Assembly: GCA_017948555.1 (NCBI GenBank)
Contig: JAFMYY010000014.1
Location: 94,063-158,062 of the forward strand
Length of the DNA: 64,000 nt
Origin: Cesiribacteraceae bacterium YIM B00369
GTDB taxonomy: Bacteria; Bacteroidota; Bacteroidia; Cytophagales; Cyclobacteriaceae
Direction: 5' to 3'
A program made the translations under genes and the position numbers. The notes beneath the pieces were generated by a model, which searched no databases, had not been told where the DNA came from, and saw nothing but the letters and a program-made list of their open reading frames with translations. Shown piece by piece: positions 25,968 to 34,149 of the stretch (its first letter is position 1; every line of letters starts with the position of its first letter).

Positions 25968-28442
25968 ATGAAGGATGCATCTATTATAGACTGGCCTGTT
26001 GTATTTGACAGGCAATTTGCCAAGCCCCTCGTTGAGGGGTATTGGTTTGCTACTACAGCAGACAGAATGAACTACCTTAGTAACCCAAGAAGATACGCAG
26101 GGCAGGAGGTTTATGATTATGAACTGCATAAGAAATTCAGGCTAAGTAAAGATTATACAGCTTGGGAAGAAATAGCGGTAGGTAATGGAGTCAGAACAAT
26201 TACAGGGCCTACAGTAGATAATTCTGATCCTGATAATATTTTTCTTGATGCCATACTTCACAATGATAATGCCTATGCAGATTCTGATACAGTAAGTAAT
26301 TATGCTTATGTATCAAAAGGTAATCAGGAGGTAGAATACCTTACCCTTACTAATGGTTCTGCTTCAATTTCAGCAGGGGCAGGGGTTGATTTTCTTGGAG
26401 GTGATTTCCCATTAGGTCAGGATCATTACTGGATATGGGTGAAGGCTCCGGATGGGCAGTTTTATGTAATCCATATTGTAAACAATGAGGTAACTAATAC
26501 AACTATCAAAATCAATTCCATAAGGCCATTATATGATGCTATTAGATATCCTTTTGTTGATGACTTCTGGACAGGCGCAGATAGCACCAGCAAAACAGTA
26601 TGGGATTTTGCAAGTGGGGAATACAGGTTCTACAGGAAACGAAACTTTTCTACAGGTGCTATGGGTATATCCCTTGGGGATAATAACATGGCAGCAAGAA
26701 ATGGTCTATCTATTGGAACATTTAATGGATCAGAGAATCATGGTGTTTCTATAGGTTTTTCTAATATTACAAAGGGTGGATATAATGTAGCTTTAGGTAT
26801 TTACAATTTAGCGCAGGGAATAGGTGCAGTTTCTTTAGGGTTTAACAACAGATCCACTGCAATTGGGGCATTCGCTTCAGGAAACAATAATATAGCAAGC
26901 GGGCTATATTCTTACTCTCATGGGTATAGAAACACTGTGAAAGCTAATGATTCAGCCATAATAGCAAGCCAATATTGTGTTATAGAATCATCCACTCATG
27001 GAGATAGTGTTGATGTAGCTGTTATAGGTACTAAAGATGTAACAGTGCCAACAGGAGTGAAGCAAACCACTATTGTTCAAAAGCTATGGACAGGAGCAGG
27101 GAAGGTTACAAATGAAGTACTTAAATTCTGGAATGACAAAGGCCGAAGCACTATCAACTGGCCTGTTACAGCACCACGAACCATAAGCCTTCCTGACAAA
27201 GATGGAACAGTAGCCCTTCTTAGTGATATAACAGGAGGGGGAGGTACTGGTGATTCACTGCCAATAGGATCAGAGGGGCAAATAGTATCCTACAACTCTG
27301 CTAACACTGCTTATGCAACTAACATTTGGAATATTCCTTATGGAAATAACCCCGGAACTGGCGTAAATTTCTCAAACCTTCAAACAGGCACAGTCAGAGA
27401 AATTTCATGGAGTGAAGAGGATGACAGGATGTACTTTGTGGGTGATGGCATTAACCCTTATCTGGATTTAACAAAGGATGGAAGGATACTTGTAGAATCA
27501 GATTTAGAAGGGTTAGGGGGTGGCACAACAGATGCGGCAAACATTGACTATACCCCTGCAACCCCTACATGGTGGGAATTAGCAACAGGAGTTACCTCAA
27601 TGAAGGTTAAGCAGGCACTAGACTATGTGGAAGCTAACCTAATTAATAAGGTAAGGGATTGGTTTGTGGCGGGGGCTGTATTTACAGATTTCTATCTTAC
27701 TGCTGATTTTAAGCAGGAGACAATTTATTCCGAGTCTTATAAAACTTTGCGGAGTGTGGCAGATGTGGAAGGGGCAAACAGCTATGTAGGTGACTACACT
27801 GATATAAGAATTAATGGAAGCCTGAAAGGTAGCCTCGGTTTTTATTATTTTAACGGGTTAACATCGCCAACATTTAACCTGAAATCAAGCAGGGTTGACG
27901 GTTCCCATACCGGAATGCAACTTCTTTTTGATGCAGACGGATACAGACTACATGACTACAAGCCTGTAAAAACAGGAATAGAATTGTACAATTTTGGGGA
28001 GGATTTTGAAACCGGAGCAGGTGGCGACTATTCAAGCCTGAAAGATAATTCCCTTGTGCCTAAAGCATGGGTAAAAGACTATGTAGGGGCTAATGGAGGA
28101 ACAGGAACGGCAGTTACCGCATGGACTGAAAACAACACAGCTACAATTACCATCCCTTCAGGCGTTCCCATTCACAAGGAATACAGAAAGACTGATACAA
28201 GCTATACAGCAACAGTGTCAGGTATTCAGGATGGTCAGGAGCTTGTGTACATGGTGGAAAACACAGGGGCATCAGCTATCTCTTTTGGGTTTGGCACAAC
28301 TATAAAGACTGAAGATGGATGGGTTACTTCAGCATCAATAAGCGCAGGTGATGTATGGGAGTTTGTGGCTACTTACAACCCTCATATATCAGCTAACCTG
28401 TTTGTTACAGGGCAGCTAATCAAAAGATCAGCAGATAAATGA
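25968..28442 (+). CDS. Tail fibre with YadA-like head repeats, 824 aa
   Basis: The N-terminus (DWPVVFDRQFAKP, RYAGQEVYD) matches the anchor of the previous gene. Residues about 220-330 contain a row of about 14-residue repeats of the type SLGDNN-xAx-NGxSIG, NVALGIYNLAQGIGAVSLG, GAFASGNNNIASG: the left-handed beta-roll of YadA and other trimeric autotransporter heads. The rest is beta-rich, with a C-terminal domain (about 700-824) ending in a receptor-like beta sandwich. It begins directly after the previous stop. Probably the main host-recognition fibre. Confidence 0.78.
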   Translation: MKDASIIDWPVVFDRQFAKPLVEGYWFATTADRMNYLSNPRRYAGQEVYDYELHKKFRLSKDYTAWEEIAVGNGVRTITGPTVDNSDPDNIFLDAILHNDNAYADSDTVSNYAYVSKGNQEVEYLTLTNGSASISAGAGVDFLGGDFPLGQDHYWIWVKAPDGQFYVIHIVNNEVTNTTIKINSIRPLYDAIRYPFVDDFWTGADSTSKTVWDFASGEYRFYRKRNFSTGAMGISLGDNNMAARNGLSIGTFNGSENHGVSIGFSNITKGGYNVALGIYNLAQGIGAVSLGFNNRSTAIGAFASGNNNIASGLYSYSHGYRNTVKANDSAIIASQYCVIESSTHGDSVDVAVIGTKDVTVPTGVKQTTIVQKLWTGAGKVTNEVLKFWNDKGRSTINWPVTAPRTISLPDKDGTVALLSDITGGGGTGDSLPIGSEGQIVSYNSANTAYATNIWNIPYGNNPGTGVNFSNLQTGTVREISWSEEDDRMYFVGDGINPYLDLTKDGRILVESDLEGLGGGTTDAANIDYTPATPTWWELATGVTSMKVKQALDYVEANLINKVRDWFVAGAVFTDFYLTADFKQETIYSESYKTLRSVADVEGANSYVGDYTDIRINGSLKGSLGFYYFNGLTSPTFNLKSSRVDGSHTGMQLLFDADGYRLHDYKPVKTGIELYNFGEDFETGAGGDYSSLKDNSLVPKAWVKDYVGANGGTGTAVTAWTENNTATITIPSGVPIHKEYRKTDTSYTATVSGIQDGQELVYMVENTGASAISFGFGTTIKTEDGWVTSASISAGDVWEFVATYNPHISANLFVTGQLIKRSADK

Positions 28443-29383
28443 AGTACCTGATAAAGAAACTAATTTGTATAATGAGCCATTTCCTGAGAAGATTCATAAA
28501 AATCAATAAGGTTACAGAACCAATAGGGGAAAGTAAAGAAAACCTTAACGCCCCTATCCAGTATGATGCTACCTACATTACACAGGACAGCGCAGAAATA
28601 AACTATTCTGATAATTCCGCATATGAAACAAGGATTTATATTGAAATAGCCACTGATTCAGGTTTCACAAATGTTGTGGCATCCAAGCACGTTCCTTATG
28701 ATTCTTTCAACGAACCATTCTTAGGGGAATTTCAGCAGGGAACCACCTACTATTCAAGGATAAGGAATGAGTATCAGGAAACAGTGGATGGGCAGTATAA
28801 CCTGTACGTTAGCCCTTGGAGTAATGTAGTAACCTTCAATACAGAGGAAGAAGATTTCTTCTATGACTTTGTGAATATTACCGAGCATGATCCGAACAGC
28901 CTTACTAAAACAGGTGGCGTAAACGGGGCAAGTGATGCTTCAGTGAAGGTATTCAGGGAAATGAAGTCAGGCGTTGGGTATTATCGCTTAAAGTGGCAGA
29001 TTAATAACGCAGGAGATGCAAGCCCTGCTAATGATTATGCTGTTCTTTTCTACCATGATGCTGCATTTGAGCCTGTAGATCATAATGACCCTAATGCCAT
29101 TATAGCTATTCGGGTAACAGGAAATACTGTTAACATGCTGGAAAGGGGTGTTGCACATGGAAATGTAAACACAATCAATTCAGGCGATTATCTGATTGTC
29201 TATCAGCAGCAAGATACTGGCAATCCTGATGTAGCTGTAGGTTTCTTTGTTGAGGACAGGAGCTTATCAACAGGTCAGGGTACTTTTATTGATTATGGCA
29301 ACCTTGTTCCTGAACCTATCAAAGTTAAGATAGTGGCATTCAATACAAATGCATCTGCCGGTAATGATTATCAGTTCAATTAA
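28439..29383 (+). CDS. Phage tail-region protein with fibronectin-III-like domain, 314 aa
   Basis: Coupled by ATGA to the fibre gene. Residues about 38-135 resemble a fibronectin type III fold (IQYDATYITQDSAEINYS, later YSRIRNEYQE and SPWSNVVTF), common in exposed virion proteins. The remaining 180 residues are beta-rich and hydrophilic with no family recognised. The N-terminal 25 residues are basic and hydrophobic, but no clear cleavage site is seen. Probable fibre accessory or chaperone. Confidence 0.6.
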   Translation: MKYLIKKLICIMSHFLRRFIKINKVTEPIGESKENLNAPIQYDATYITQDSAEINYSDNSAYETRIYIEIATDSGFTNVVASKHVPYDSFNEPFLGEFQQGTTYYSRIRNEYQETVDGQYNLYVSPWSNVVTFNTEEEDFFYDFVNITEHDPNSLTKTGGVNGASDASVKVFREMKSGVGYYRLKWQINNAGDASPANDYAVLFYHDAAFEPVDHNDPNAIIAIRVTGNTVNMLERGVAHGNVNTINSGDYLIVYQQQDTGNPDVAVGFFVEDRSLSTGQGTFIDYGNLVPEPIKVKIVAFNTNASAGNDYQFN

Positions 29384-29434
29384 TAACAATATACACTTGT
29401 AATTAAACGGGGAAATTCTTATCTTGAAAGAGAA

Positions 29435-29698
29435 ATGGAACCCCTCACTACACCTCTACATGCTATAAATAAACAATCATTTTATTGTAAAAGGATGAAG
29501 GCATTACTGGCTCAGATCAAGCCATTCCAAAAGGAGGTTACCCATACATTACTGGCATGGGCAGGTGCAGGAACAGGAACCTATTTAGGTTACATGGAGC
29601 ACGTAAATATGGGCCTTCAAAGCCTTGCTTACCTTACTTCAATTATCGTTTCAGGTATTACAGTTTACAAGTTCTGGAAAAAAGACACCAGAGAATAA
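29435..29698 (+). CDS. Holin-like membrane protein, 87 aa (67 aa from internal ATG)
   Basis: Two hydrophobic stretches (LLAWAGAGTGTYLGYM and the segment SLAYLTSIIVSGITVYKFW) with a charged C-terminal tail KKDTRE, a typical small holin layout. An in-frame ATG at 29495 (MKALLAQ) may be the true start because the first 20 residues look like leader sequence; a dual start would also be typical of holin/antiholin control. The next gene is a peptidoglycan amidase, which supports the lysis role. Holins cannot be identified by sequence family alone. Confidence 0.6.
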   Translation: MEPLTTPLHAINKQSFYCKRMKALLAQIKPFQKEVTHTLLAWAGAGTGTYLGYMEHVNMGLQSLAYLTSIIVSGITVYKFWKKDTRE

Positions 29699-29708
29699 CA
29701 ATATCCAC

Positions 29709-30128
29709 ATGAGAGAAATAGATTACATTGTTCTGCATTGCACAGCTACACCGCAGAACACAACAGTAGAATCTATATTGCGGTACTGGAGGGATACTTT
29801 AGGATGGAAGTCTCCGGGCTATCATTATGTAGTAGATACCAGAGGTAAAAGGTTCATTCTTGAAACTATACTGAAGCCTACAAACGGAGTGAAGGGGTAT
29901 AACAGCAGGAGTATTCATATCAGCTATATTGGAGGTATTGACGAGAATGGAAAGGCTAAGGATACCCGTACAAGAGAGCAGAAGGAAGAGATGGAGTGTA
30001 TTATCAGGGAATTGATTGAGAAGCTGCCGTGTAAGCCTGACATATTGGGGCATAAAGATTTCCCAAACGTTTCAAAAGACTGCCCTTCATTTGATGTTCA
30101 AAAATGGTTAAAAGAAATAAACCTATAA
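29709..30128 (+). CDS. Endolysin: N-acetylmuramoyl-L-alanine amidase, 139 aa
   Basis: Amidase_2 (T7 lysozyme-type) enzyme that cleaves the bond between muramic acid and the peptide stem. The zinc ligands are seen at His10 (IVLHCTAT), His115 (GHKDF) and Cys125 (DCPSFD). Length matches compact phage amidases of 140-160 residues. The start at 29709 is selected because it follows the holin-like stop by 10 bases and the domain begins immediately. No signal peptide, so release depends on a holin. Confidence 0.93.
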   Translation: MREIDYIVLHCTATPQNTTVESILRYWRDTLGWKSPGYHYVVDTRGKRFILETILKPTNGVKGYNSRSIHISYIGGIDENGKAKDTRTREQKEEMECIIRELIEKLPCKPDILGHKDFPNVSKDCPSFDVQKWLKEINL

Positions 30129-30132
30129 ACTC

Positions 30133-30273
30133 ATGCCTACCTCCAACGAACTCCTGCAAACAATCATAAGGGATATTCAGAAGCTGAATACACAAGCACC
30201 GCATAAGATACCCACACTGTTAGCTTATGTAGCTGGCATAAGTGAGGGTACGATACAGAAACCAAATCCATAA
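30133..30273 (+). CDS. Small phage protein, 46 aa
   Basis: ATG 4 bases after the amidase stop opens a 46-residue frame ending 2 bases before the next start. The sequence has one helix (NELLQTIIRDIQKLN) and a second half that looks like a short helix-turn-helix (LLAYVAGISEGTIQK), which suggests DNA binding. The exact fit between neighbours supports coding. Function unknown. Confidence 0.5.
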   Translation: MPTSNELLQTIIRDIQKLNTQAPHKIPTLLAYVAGISEGTIQKPNP

Positions 30274-30275
30274 TC

Positions 30276-31139
30276 ATGGTAGAAATAAAAGAGCTACAAC
30301 GGAATGTACATGAGTTCCGGATGGGCTATGAAGCAGGATGGGAACAGTGGTTTTTACTTGCCTCAGATCATCATTTCGACAATCCAAAAGCAGACAGGAA
30401 GCTGATTAAAAAGCACCTTGATGAATGCAGGGAACGCAATGCACTGGCATTATTCTTTGGAGATACTTACTGCTTAATGCAGGGTAAAGGGGATAGGAGA
30501 GGGAGCAAGAACGACATACTGCCACAGCACAATCAGGCCAATTATATTGATGCGGTAATTGATGAGGGAATAGACTTCTTTGGTAAGTATGCTGATGTAA
30601 TTGCTTTAATGGGGGATGGTAACCATGAGACTTCAATCCTGAAATTTCACGAAACTAACCCGATAGAAAGGACTGTACAAGGGATAAATTCAAAGTTCAA
30701 TCCTGAAAAGAAGCTGTACAAAGGTGGTTATTCCGGTTATGTTAAGTTCTCTTTCTTCAAGAAGAATTCAGGAGGGGGAAGGATCAGTAAAAAGCTATGG
30801 TACTTTCATGGTAATGGAGGTGGTGGAGCTGTAACAAAGGGAATAATTCAATCCCAAAGGAGATCCGCATTTGTGGCTGATGCCGATATCGTGGTAAGTG
30901 GTCATGTGCATGAAGATGTTACCTCTAAATGGGGTAAAATAAGCCTTAGTCAAAGCGGAAAGATTGAGCAGTGGATGCAGGAACATATTATCCTTCCGAC
31001 TTACAAAGAAGAGTATGTTGATGGCTTTGGTGGATGGCATGTAGAAAGAGGAGCAGCACCTAAACCATTAGGGGGTAAGTGGATTCGCTTCTACTACAAG
31101 AATGAACAGATACATTACGAACTAATAGATGCAAAATGA
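30276..31139 (+). CDS. Calcineurin-like metallophosphoesterase, 287 aa
   Basis: All five metal-binding signatures of the family are present in order: DHH (Asp31, His33), GD (Asp63), GNHE (Asn116, His117), the later His178 (FHGN) and GHVH (His210, His212). The enzyme family hydrolyses phosphodiesters or phosphomonoesters with two metal ions. It is coupled to the next gene by ATGA. Lying in the late lysis region of a prophage it could be a nuclease or phosphatase acting on host nucleotides; substrate cannot be read from the sequence. Confidence 0.87.
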   Translation: MVEIKELQRNVHEFRMGYEAGWEQWFLLASDHHFDNPKADRKLIKKHLDECRERNALALFFGDTYCLMQGKGDRRGSKNDILPQHNQANYIDAVIDEGIDFFGKYADVIALMGDGNHETSILKFHETNPIERTVQGINSKFNPEKKLYKGGYSGYVKFSFFKKNSGGGRISKKLWYFHGNGGGGAVTKGIIQSQRRSAFVADADIVVSGHVHEDVTSKWGKISLSQSGKIEQWMQEHIILPTYKEEYVDGFGGWHVERGAAPKPLGGKWIRFYYKNEQIHYELIDAK

Positions 31140-31456
31140 AAAGATGCCTGCTATGCCCCGGACCCGAACAGTGCGCATGTAATTATACAGTAAGCACTAC
31201 AGCAGACCCATTACAGGAGAAGATGGAAAAGCTACCATTCACTGAAGAGGGGAATATCAATACCCAGCCACATTACAAAGGAAAGGATACTCTATACAAG
31301 ATAGCTGAAGATTTAGGGCTTAATGCATGGGAATTTGACATTTTAAAGCGTGTGGTAAGGTGCAGGCATAAAGGCCAGTTCAAAGAGGATCTTCAAAAGA
31401 CTAAAGACCTGATAGATATTTACCTGAAAGAGTATGAGCCTCCTAAAAACTCCTGA
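31136..31456 (+). CDS. DUF3310-like phage protein, 106 aa
   Basis: The C-terminal 65 residues match the pattern of DUF3310: a PHYKG start, a helix ending in ILKRVVRCRHKG, then EDLQKTKDLID. In many phages this domain is found alone or with nucleotide kinases; its biochemical role is not known. The N-terminus has a Cys cluster (CLLCPGPEQCAC) that could bind metal and is not part of the usual domain. It overlaps the next frame by 23 bases. Confidence 0.65.
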   Translation: MKRCLLCPGPEQCACNYTVSTTADPLQEKMEKLPFTEEGNINTQPHYKGKDTLYKIAEDLGLNAWEFDILKRVVRCRHKGQFKEDLQKTKDLIDIYLKEYEPPKNS

Positions 31457-31661
31457 TGGGAAAAGATACAGCCGGAAAAACATAACATGGGTAGTATCTC
31501 TGTCTATTATGGTATTAATAGTTATATGGGGCAGTTGGTCAGGTAACTGGCCCCCTGAATATATTTATACAGGCCTTATTACTCTTATAATTCTTGTGCT
31601 TACAGGAACAATAGTAGATAAGAAACTAGCAAACAAAAACGATGAAGCTCAACCTCAGTAA
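31434..31661 (+). CDS. Small membrane protein, 75 aa
   Basis: Two hydrophobic helices (about residues 17-35 and 45-62) with a charged tail (DKKLANKNDE). It overlaps both neighbours (23 bases upstream, 20 downstream). Its place next to the amidase and the coiled-coil pair suggests a lysis-related membrane protein, possibly a second holin or antiholin; unproved. Confidence 0.55.
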   Translation: MSLLKTPDGKRYSRKNITWVVSLSIMVLIVIWGSWSGNWPPEYIYTGLITLIILVLTGTIVDKKLANKNDEAQPQ

Positions 31662-31974
31662 TATACAGATTCTTATTATCTCCCTCCTTACAGTAATTAT
31701 GATTGTGAATATTATTCAGGATCAGGGAGTAAAAAGAAAGACAGCCAGAATAATAGATACTATCGACCTGATGAAGGAACAAAGGGTAATCGATAGCATG
31801 AACTACATCCATATTACAAGAAATGTAGACAGCCTGAAAGCAAAGACAGCAGCACAGCAGGCAGAGATTACATATATGAAAGGAAAACTATGGCATGAAA
31901 GACAAGCTACCAAACACCTTGAAAAAAGCCTTAACGATATTCTTGTTATTATCAATCAACGCCCTGAATTCTAA
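31642..31974 (+). CDS. Membrane-anchored coiled-coil protein, possible inner spanin, 110 aa
   Basis: One N-terminal membrane segment (residues about 7-25) is followed by a predicted periplasmic coiled coil with heptads (VDSLKAKTAAQQAEITYMKG). This is the architecture of Rz-type inner-membrane spanins. The last 80 bases overlap the start of the following gene in another frame, as with Rz/Rz1 pairs. No sequence identity to known Rz proteins is claimed. Confidence 0.55.
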   Translation: MKLNLSNIQILIISLLTVIMIVNIIQDQGVKRKTARIIDTIDLMKEQRVIDSMNYIHITRNVDSLKAKTAAQQAEITYMKGKLWHERQATKHLEKSLNDILVIINQRPEF

Positions 31975-32341
31975 TGCTCAGTCAAGATACACACTACTGG
32001 AACAAGGTCAGCCTATGCCCTATAAAGGGGTAGCTGTAGAGCTTCAAGCCTACCGGAAGGAGTCAGAGTTCATCAAATTATCTGACTCCCTTATTAATAG
32101 CTTAAAACGCCAGATTGTAAGCCTTGATGTAATCATATTAGCCAATGAGCAGGTAATGGAACAGCAGAAGCAGGCTATACAATTGCAGGGGGAATTACTC
32201 CGGGATCAGGAGAAAGCAGCGCAGGCAATAACCAAAGGATTGCAGGATATAAAAGAATCCATACCCAAACAGCGTTGGTTTGAAAATCCTTTCCTTCTTT
32301 CAGGGGCAGGGTTTATAGCAGCTATACTTATAATGAAGTAG
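31895..32341 (+). CDS. Secreted coiled-coil protein overlapping the spanin-like gene, 148 aa
   Basis: Begins inside the preceding gene. It has a Sec signal-like N-terminus (KKALTIFLLLSINALNSNAQS), a central Gln/Glu-rich coiled coil (about residues 60-120) and a C-terminal hydrophobic segment (FLLSGAGFIAAILIM). No lipobox cysteine is present, unlike Rz1, so if it is the partner of a spanin it would anchor differently. The alternative is a unimolecular spanin-like fusogen with two membrane ends. It ends one base before the convergent integrase stop codon. Confidence 0.55.
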   Translation: MKDKLPNTLKKALTIFLLLSINALNSNAQSRYTLLEQGQPMPYKGVAVELQAYRKESEFIKLSDSLINSLKRQIVSLDVIILANEQVMEQQKQAIQLQGELLRDQEKAAQAITKGLQDIKESIPKQRWFENPFLLSGAGFIAAILIMK

Positions 32342-32342
32342 C

Positions 32343-33425
32343 TTATATATCCAGCTTATCTATTGCATCCATTTTATCCTGCTTGCCAATGTGGGTATAT
32401 ACCATAGTGGTAGACAATTCTTTGTGATTTAACAGTTTACTTACAATTGATATATCCACTCCCTTTCCTAATAGTCTGGTAGCGAATGTATGCCTGAAGG
32501 AATGGGGTGTTATATTCCTTTCAATCCCTGCTGCCTTTACCCAATCCTGTGCTGTTCTCTCTAAGTTACTTTTGTTTACCTTTTTAAATACTTTCCCTTT
32601 TTCTCTTTTACCCATAAATTGCAAAGCTGTTTTTGGAATAGGATGGTATTCAGGTGAATCAGTTTTTATCTGAACAAAATTAATGAAGTACCGGCCATCA
32701 TCTTCAATCACATCCTCCCAGCTTAAATTGATTATATCTGATTTTCTTAAGCCCGTATATGCGGAAAATAAAAGAGCCTCCTTTGTTCTTTGCCTGCTTG
32801 GTATGACAGGGGTTTGGATTAAAATCTCGAGTTCCTTTTCTGTTAAAAACTCCCGCTTAGTGGTTTTTGGTTGTTTAATCCCTTTAATTTTGGACCTGAC
32901 GTTAAATATCTTATCCCTTTTTTCAGAAAGGTTCAGAAACCGGATAAAGGAAGTGGAATGCAAAGATGCTGTGCTTTGCATATTATAATTATCACGCAGG
33001 TAGTAAATATAATTCTGGCAGAAATCAGGCGTAAGGTCAGAATACCTTATTTCTTTCTTTTTGCTGTATTCCTTTAGTTGTACCAGCATTACCTTATAGA
33101 GCCTTTCAGAAGTTGGGTTTTTGGTATCATTAACAATCTCCTGGACTAAATCATCTATCGTATCAGACTCCTGTACCCCCAGAAAAGAGAAATCGTTTTT
33201 AGAAATTGATAACTGCCTCTGAGTACGGATATTTTTTGCCTTTTCCTTTGTAGCTTTGTTTATATCTCTTTCTTCAGGGGTGCGTGGTTTAGTTGTGATG
33301 TACAGCCCTAAAAACTCCCTTCTGGTAGGCTTGCCTGTTTCAGGGTGGATCAATGGGGGATAGTAATCGAGGTACAATGATTTCCGGCCTTTGCTTATTT
33401 CTTTTTCACGCAATGTAACGTTCAT
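32343..33425 (-). CDS. int: Prophage integrase, tyrosine recombinase, 360 aa
   Basis: Reads leftward, opposite to the late genes. Residues 1-65 form an arm-binding domain, about 85-180 a SAM-like core-binding domain, and 200-360 the catalytic domain. The active-site set is visible: Arg in TGLRKSD (about 225), His308 and Arg311 in HSFRH, His334 in LLNHKEL and nucleophile Tyr343 in MVYTH. Its start lies at the right end of the phage block, so the attachment site (attR) should be within the next ~150 bases upstream. The family is the common Bacteroidota prophage/conjugative-element integrase. Confidence 0.95.
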   Translation of the reverse strand: MNVTLREKEISKGRKSLYLDYYPPLIHPETGKPTRREFLGLYITTKPRTPEERDINKATKEKAKNIRTQRQLSISKNDFSFLGVQESDTIDDLVQEIVNDTKNPTSERLYKVMLVQLKEYSKKKEIRYSDLTPDFCQNYIYYLRDNYNMQSTASLHSTSFIRFLNLSEKRDKIFNVRSKIKGIKQPKTTKREFLTEKELEILIQTPVIPSRQRTKEALLFSAYTGLRKSDIINLSWEDVIEDDGRYFINFVQIKTDSPEYHPIPKTALQFMGKREKGKVFKKVNKSNLERTAQDWVKAAGIERNITPHSFRHTFATRLLGKGVDISIVSKLLNHKELSTTMVYTHIGKQDKMDAIDKLDI

Positions 33426-33568
33426 GAGCAGGGTACAAATGAGGTACAGATTTTAAATAACTGACGTAAAATACAGTATATTCCTGTAAGTATAAAATGT
33501 CATTCAGTTAAAATAGTAAGCATCTGTAAAAGATAAGGGGCGTGTAGTATATATATCGGCAATAATCG
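33426..33568. other. Presumed right prophage boundary (attR region)
   Basis: AT-rich stretch of 143 bases between the integrase start and the first chromosomal promoter. It contains direct-repeat-rich AT sequence suited to integrase arm sites, but the core att cannot be defined because the left junction lies outside this window. The boundary is inferred from the change from phage genes to housekeeping genes. Confidence 0.35.
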
Positions 33569-33576
33569 TAATTTTG
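33569..33576 (+). promoter_or_regulatory. Bacteroidota -7 promoter element before NUDIX gene
   Basis: TAATTTTG matches TAnnTTTG and ends 5 bases before the ATG at 33582, implying a transcript with almost no leader. No good -33 partner is seen at the standard spacing. Confidence 0.4.
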
Positions 33577-33581
33577 CCGTC

Positions 33582-34148
33582 ATGAGCCAAGAAGAAAACA
33601 TTGATATCTATAAAAATCCCTGGACACTCACCGGTACAAAGGCGGTTTACGAAAACCCCTGGATAAAGGTACGGGAAGACCAGGTGATAAACCCTGCCGG
33701 AAATCCCGGAATTTATGGTGTCGTAAGCTTTAAAAATTTTGCCATTGGTATTATTCCTGTTGATGGGGAGGGGAATACCTGGCTGGTGGGGCAGTACCGC
33801 TATTCGCTGGAAGAGTGGAGCTGGGAAATTCCTATGGGCGGCGGCCTGAAAGGAATTGATATGCTGGAGTCAGCAAAAAGGGAGCTGAAGGAGGAAACAG
33901 GGTATACGGCTGCTAAATGGACCAACATTATGAAAATACATACCTCAAATTCTGTAACAGATGAAGAAGGTGTGGTTTACCTGGCGGAGGATCTTACTGC
34001 CGGGGAAGAAGAGCCGGAGGAAACCGAACAGCTGATTGTGAAAAAGCTTCCTTTACGGGAAGCAATAAACTGGGTAATGGAAGGTAAAATTACCGATGCA
34101 ATTTCTGTAGCCGGCCTGCTTAAAGCAGCCAGGTTAATGAATATTTAA
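33582..34148 (+). CDS. NUDIX hydrolase, ADP-sugar pyrophosphatase-like, 188 aa
   Basis: Hydrolyses nucleoside diphosphate derivatives such as ADP-ribose. The complete NUDIX box G-x5-E-x7-REL-xEE-xG is at about residues 86-109 (GGLKGIDMLE, then RELKEETG). The preceding strands and the Pro-Met-Gly before the box fit the ADP-ribose pyrophosphatase subfamily. The MATE gene follows after one base. It is the first chromosomal gene right of the prophage. Confidence 0.9.
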   Translation: MSQEENIDIYKNPWTLTGTKAVYENPWIKVREDQVINPAGNPGIYGVVSFKNFAIGIIPVDGEGNTWLVGQYRYSLEEWSWEIPMGGGLKGIDMLESAKRELKEETGYTAAKWTNIMKIHTSNSVTDEEGVVYLAEDLTAGEEEPEETEQLIVKKLPLREAINWVMEGKITDAISVAGLLKAARLMNI

Positions 34149-34149
34149 T

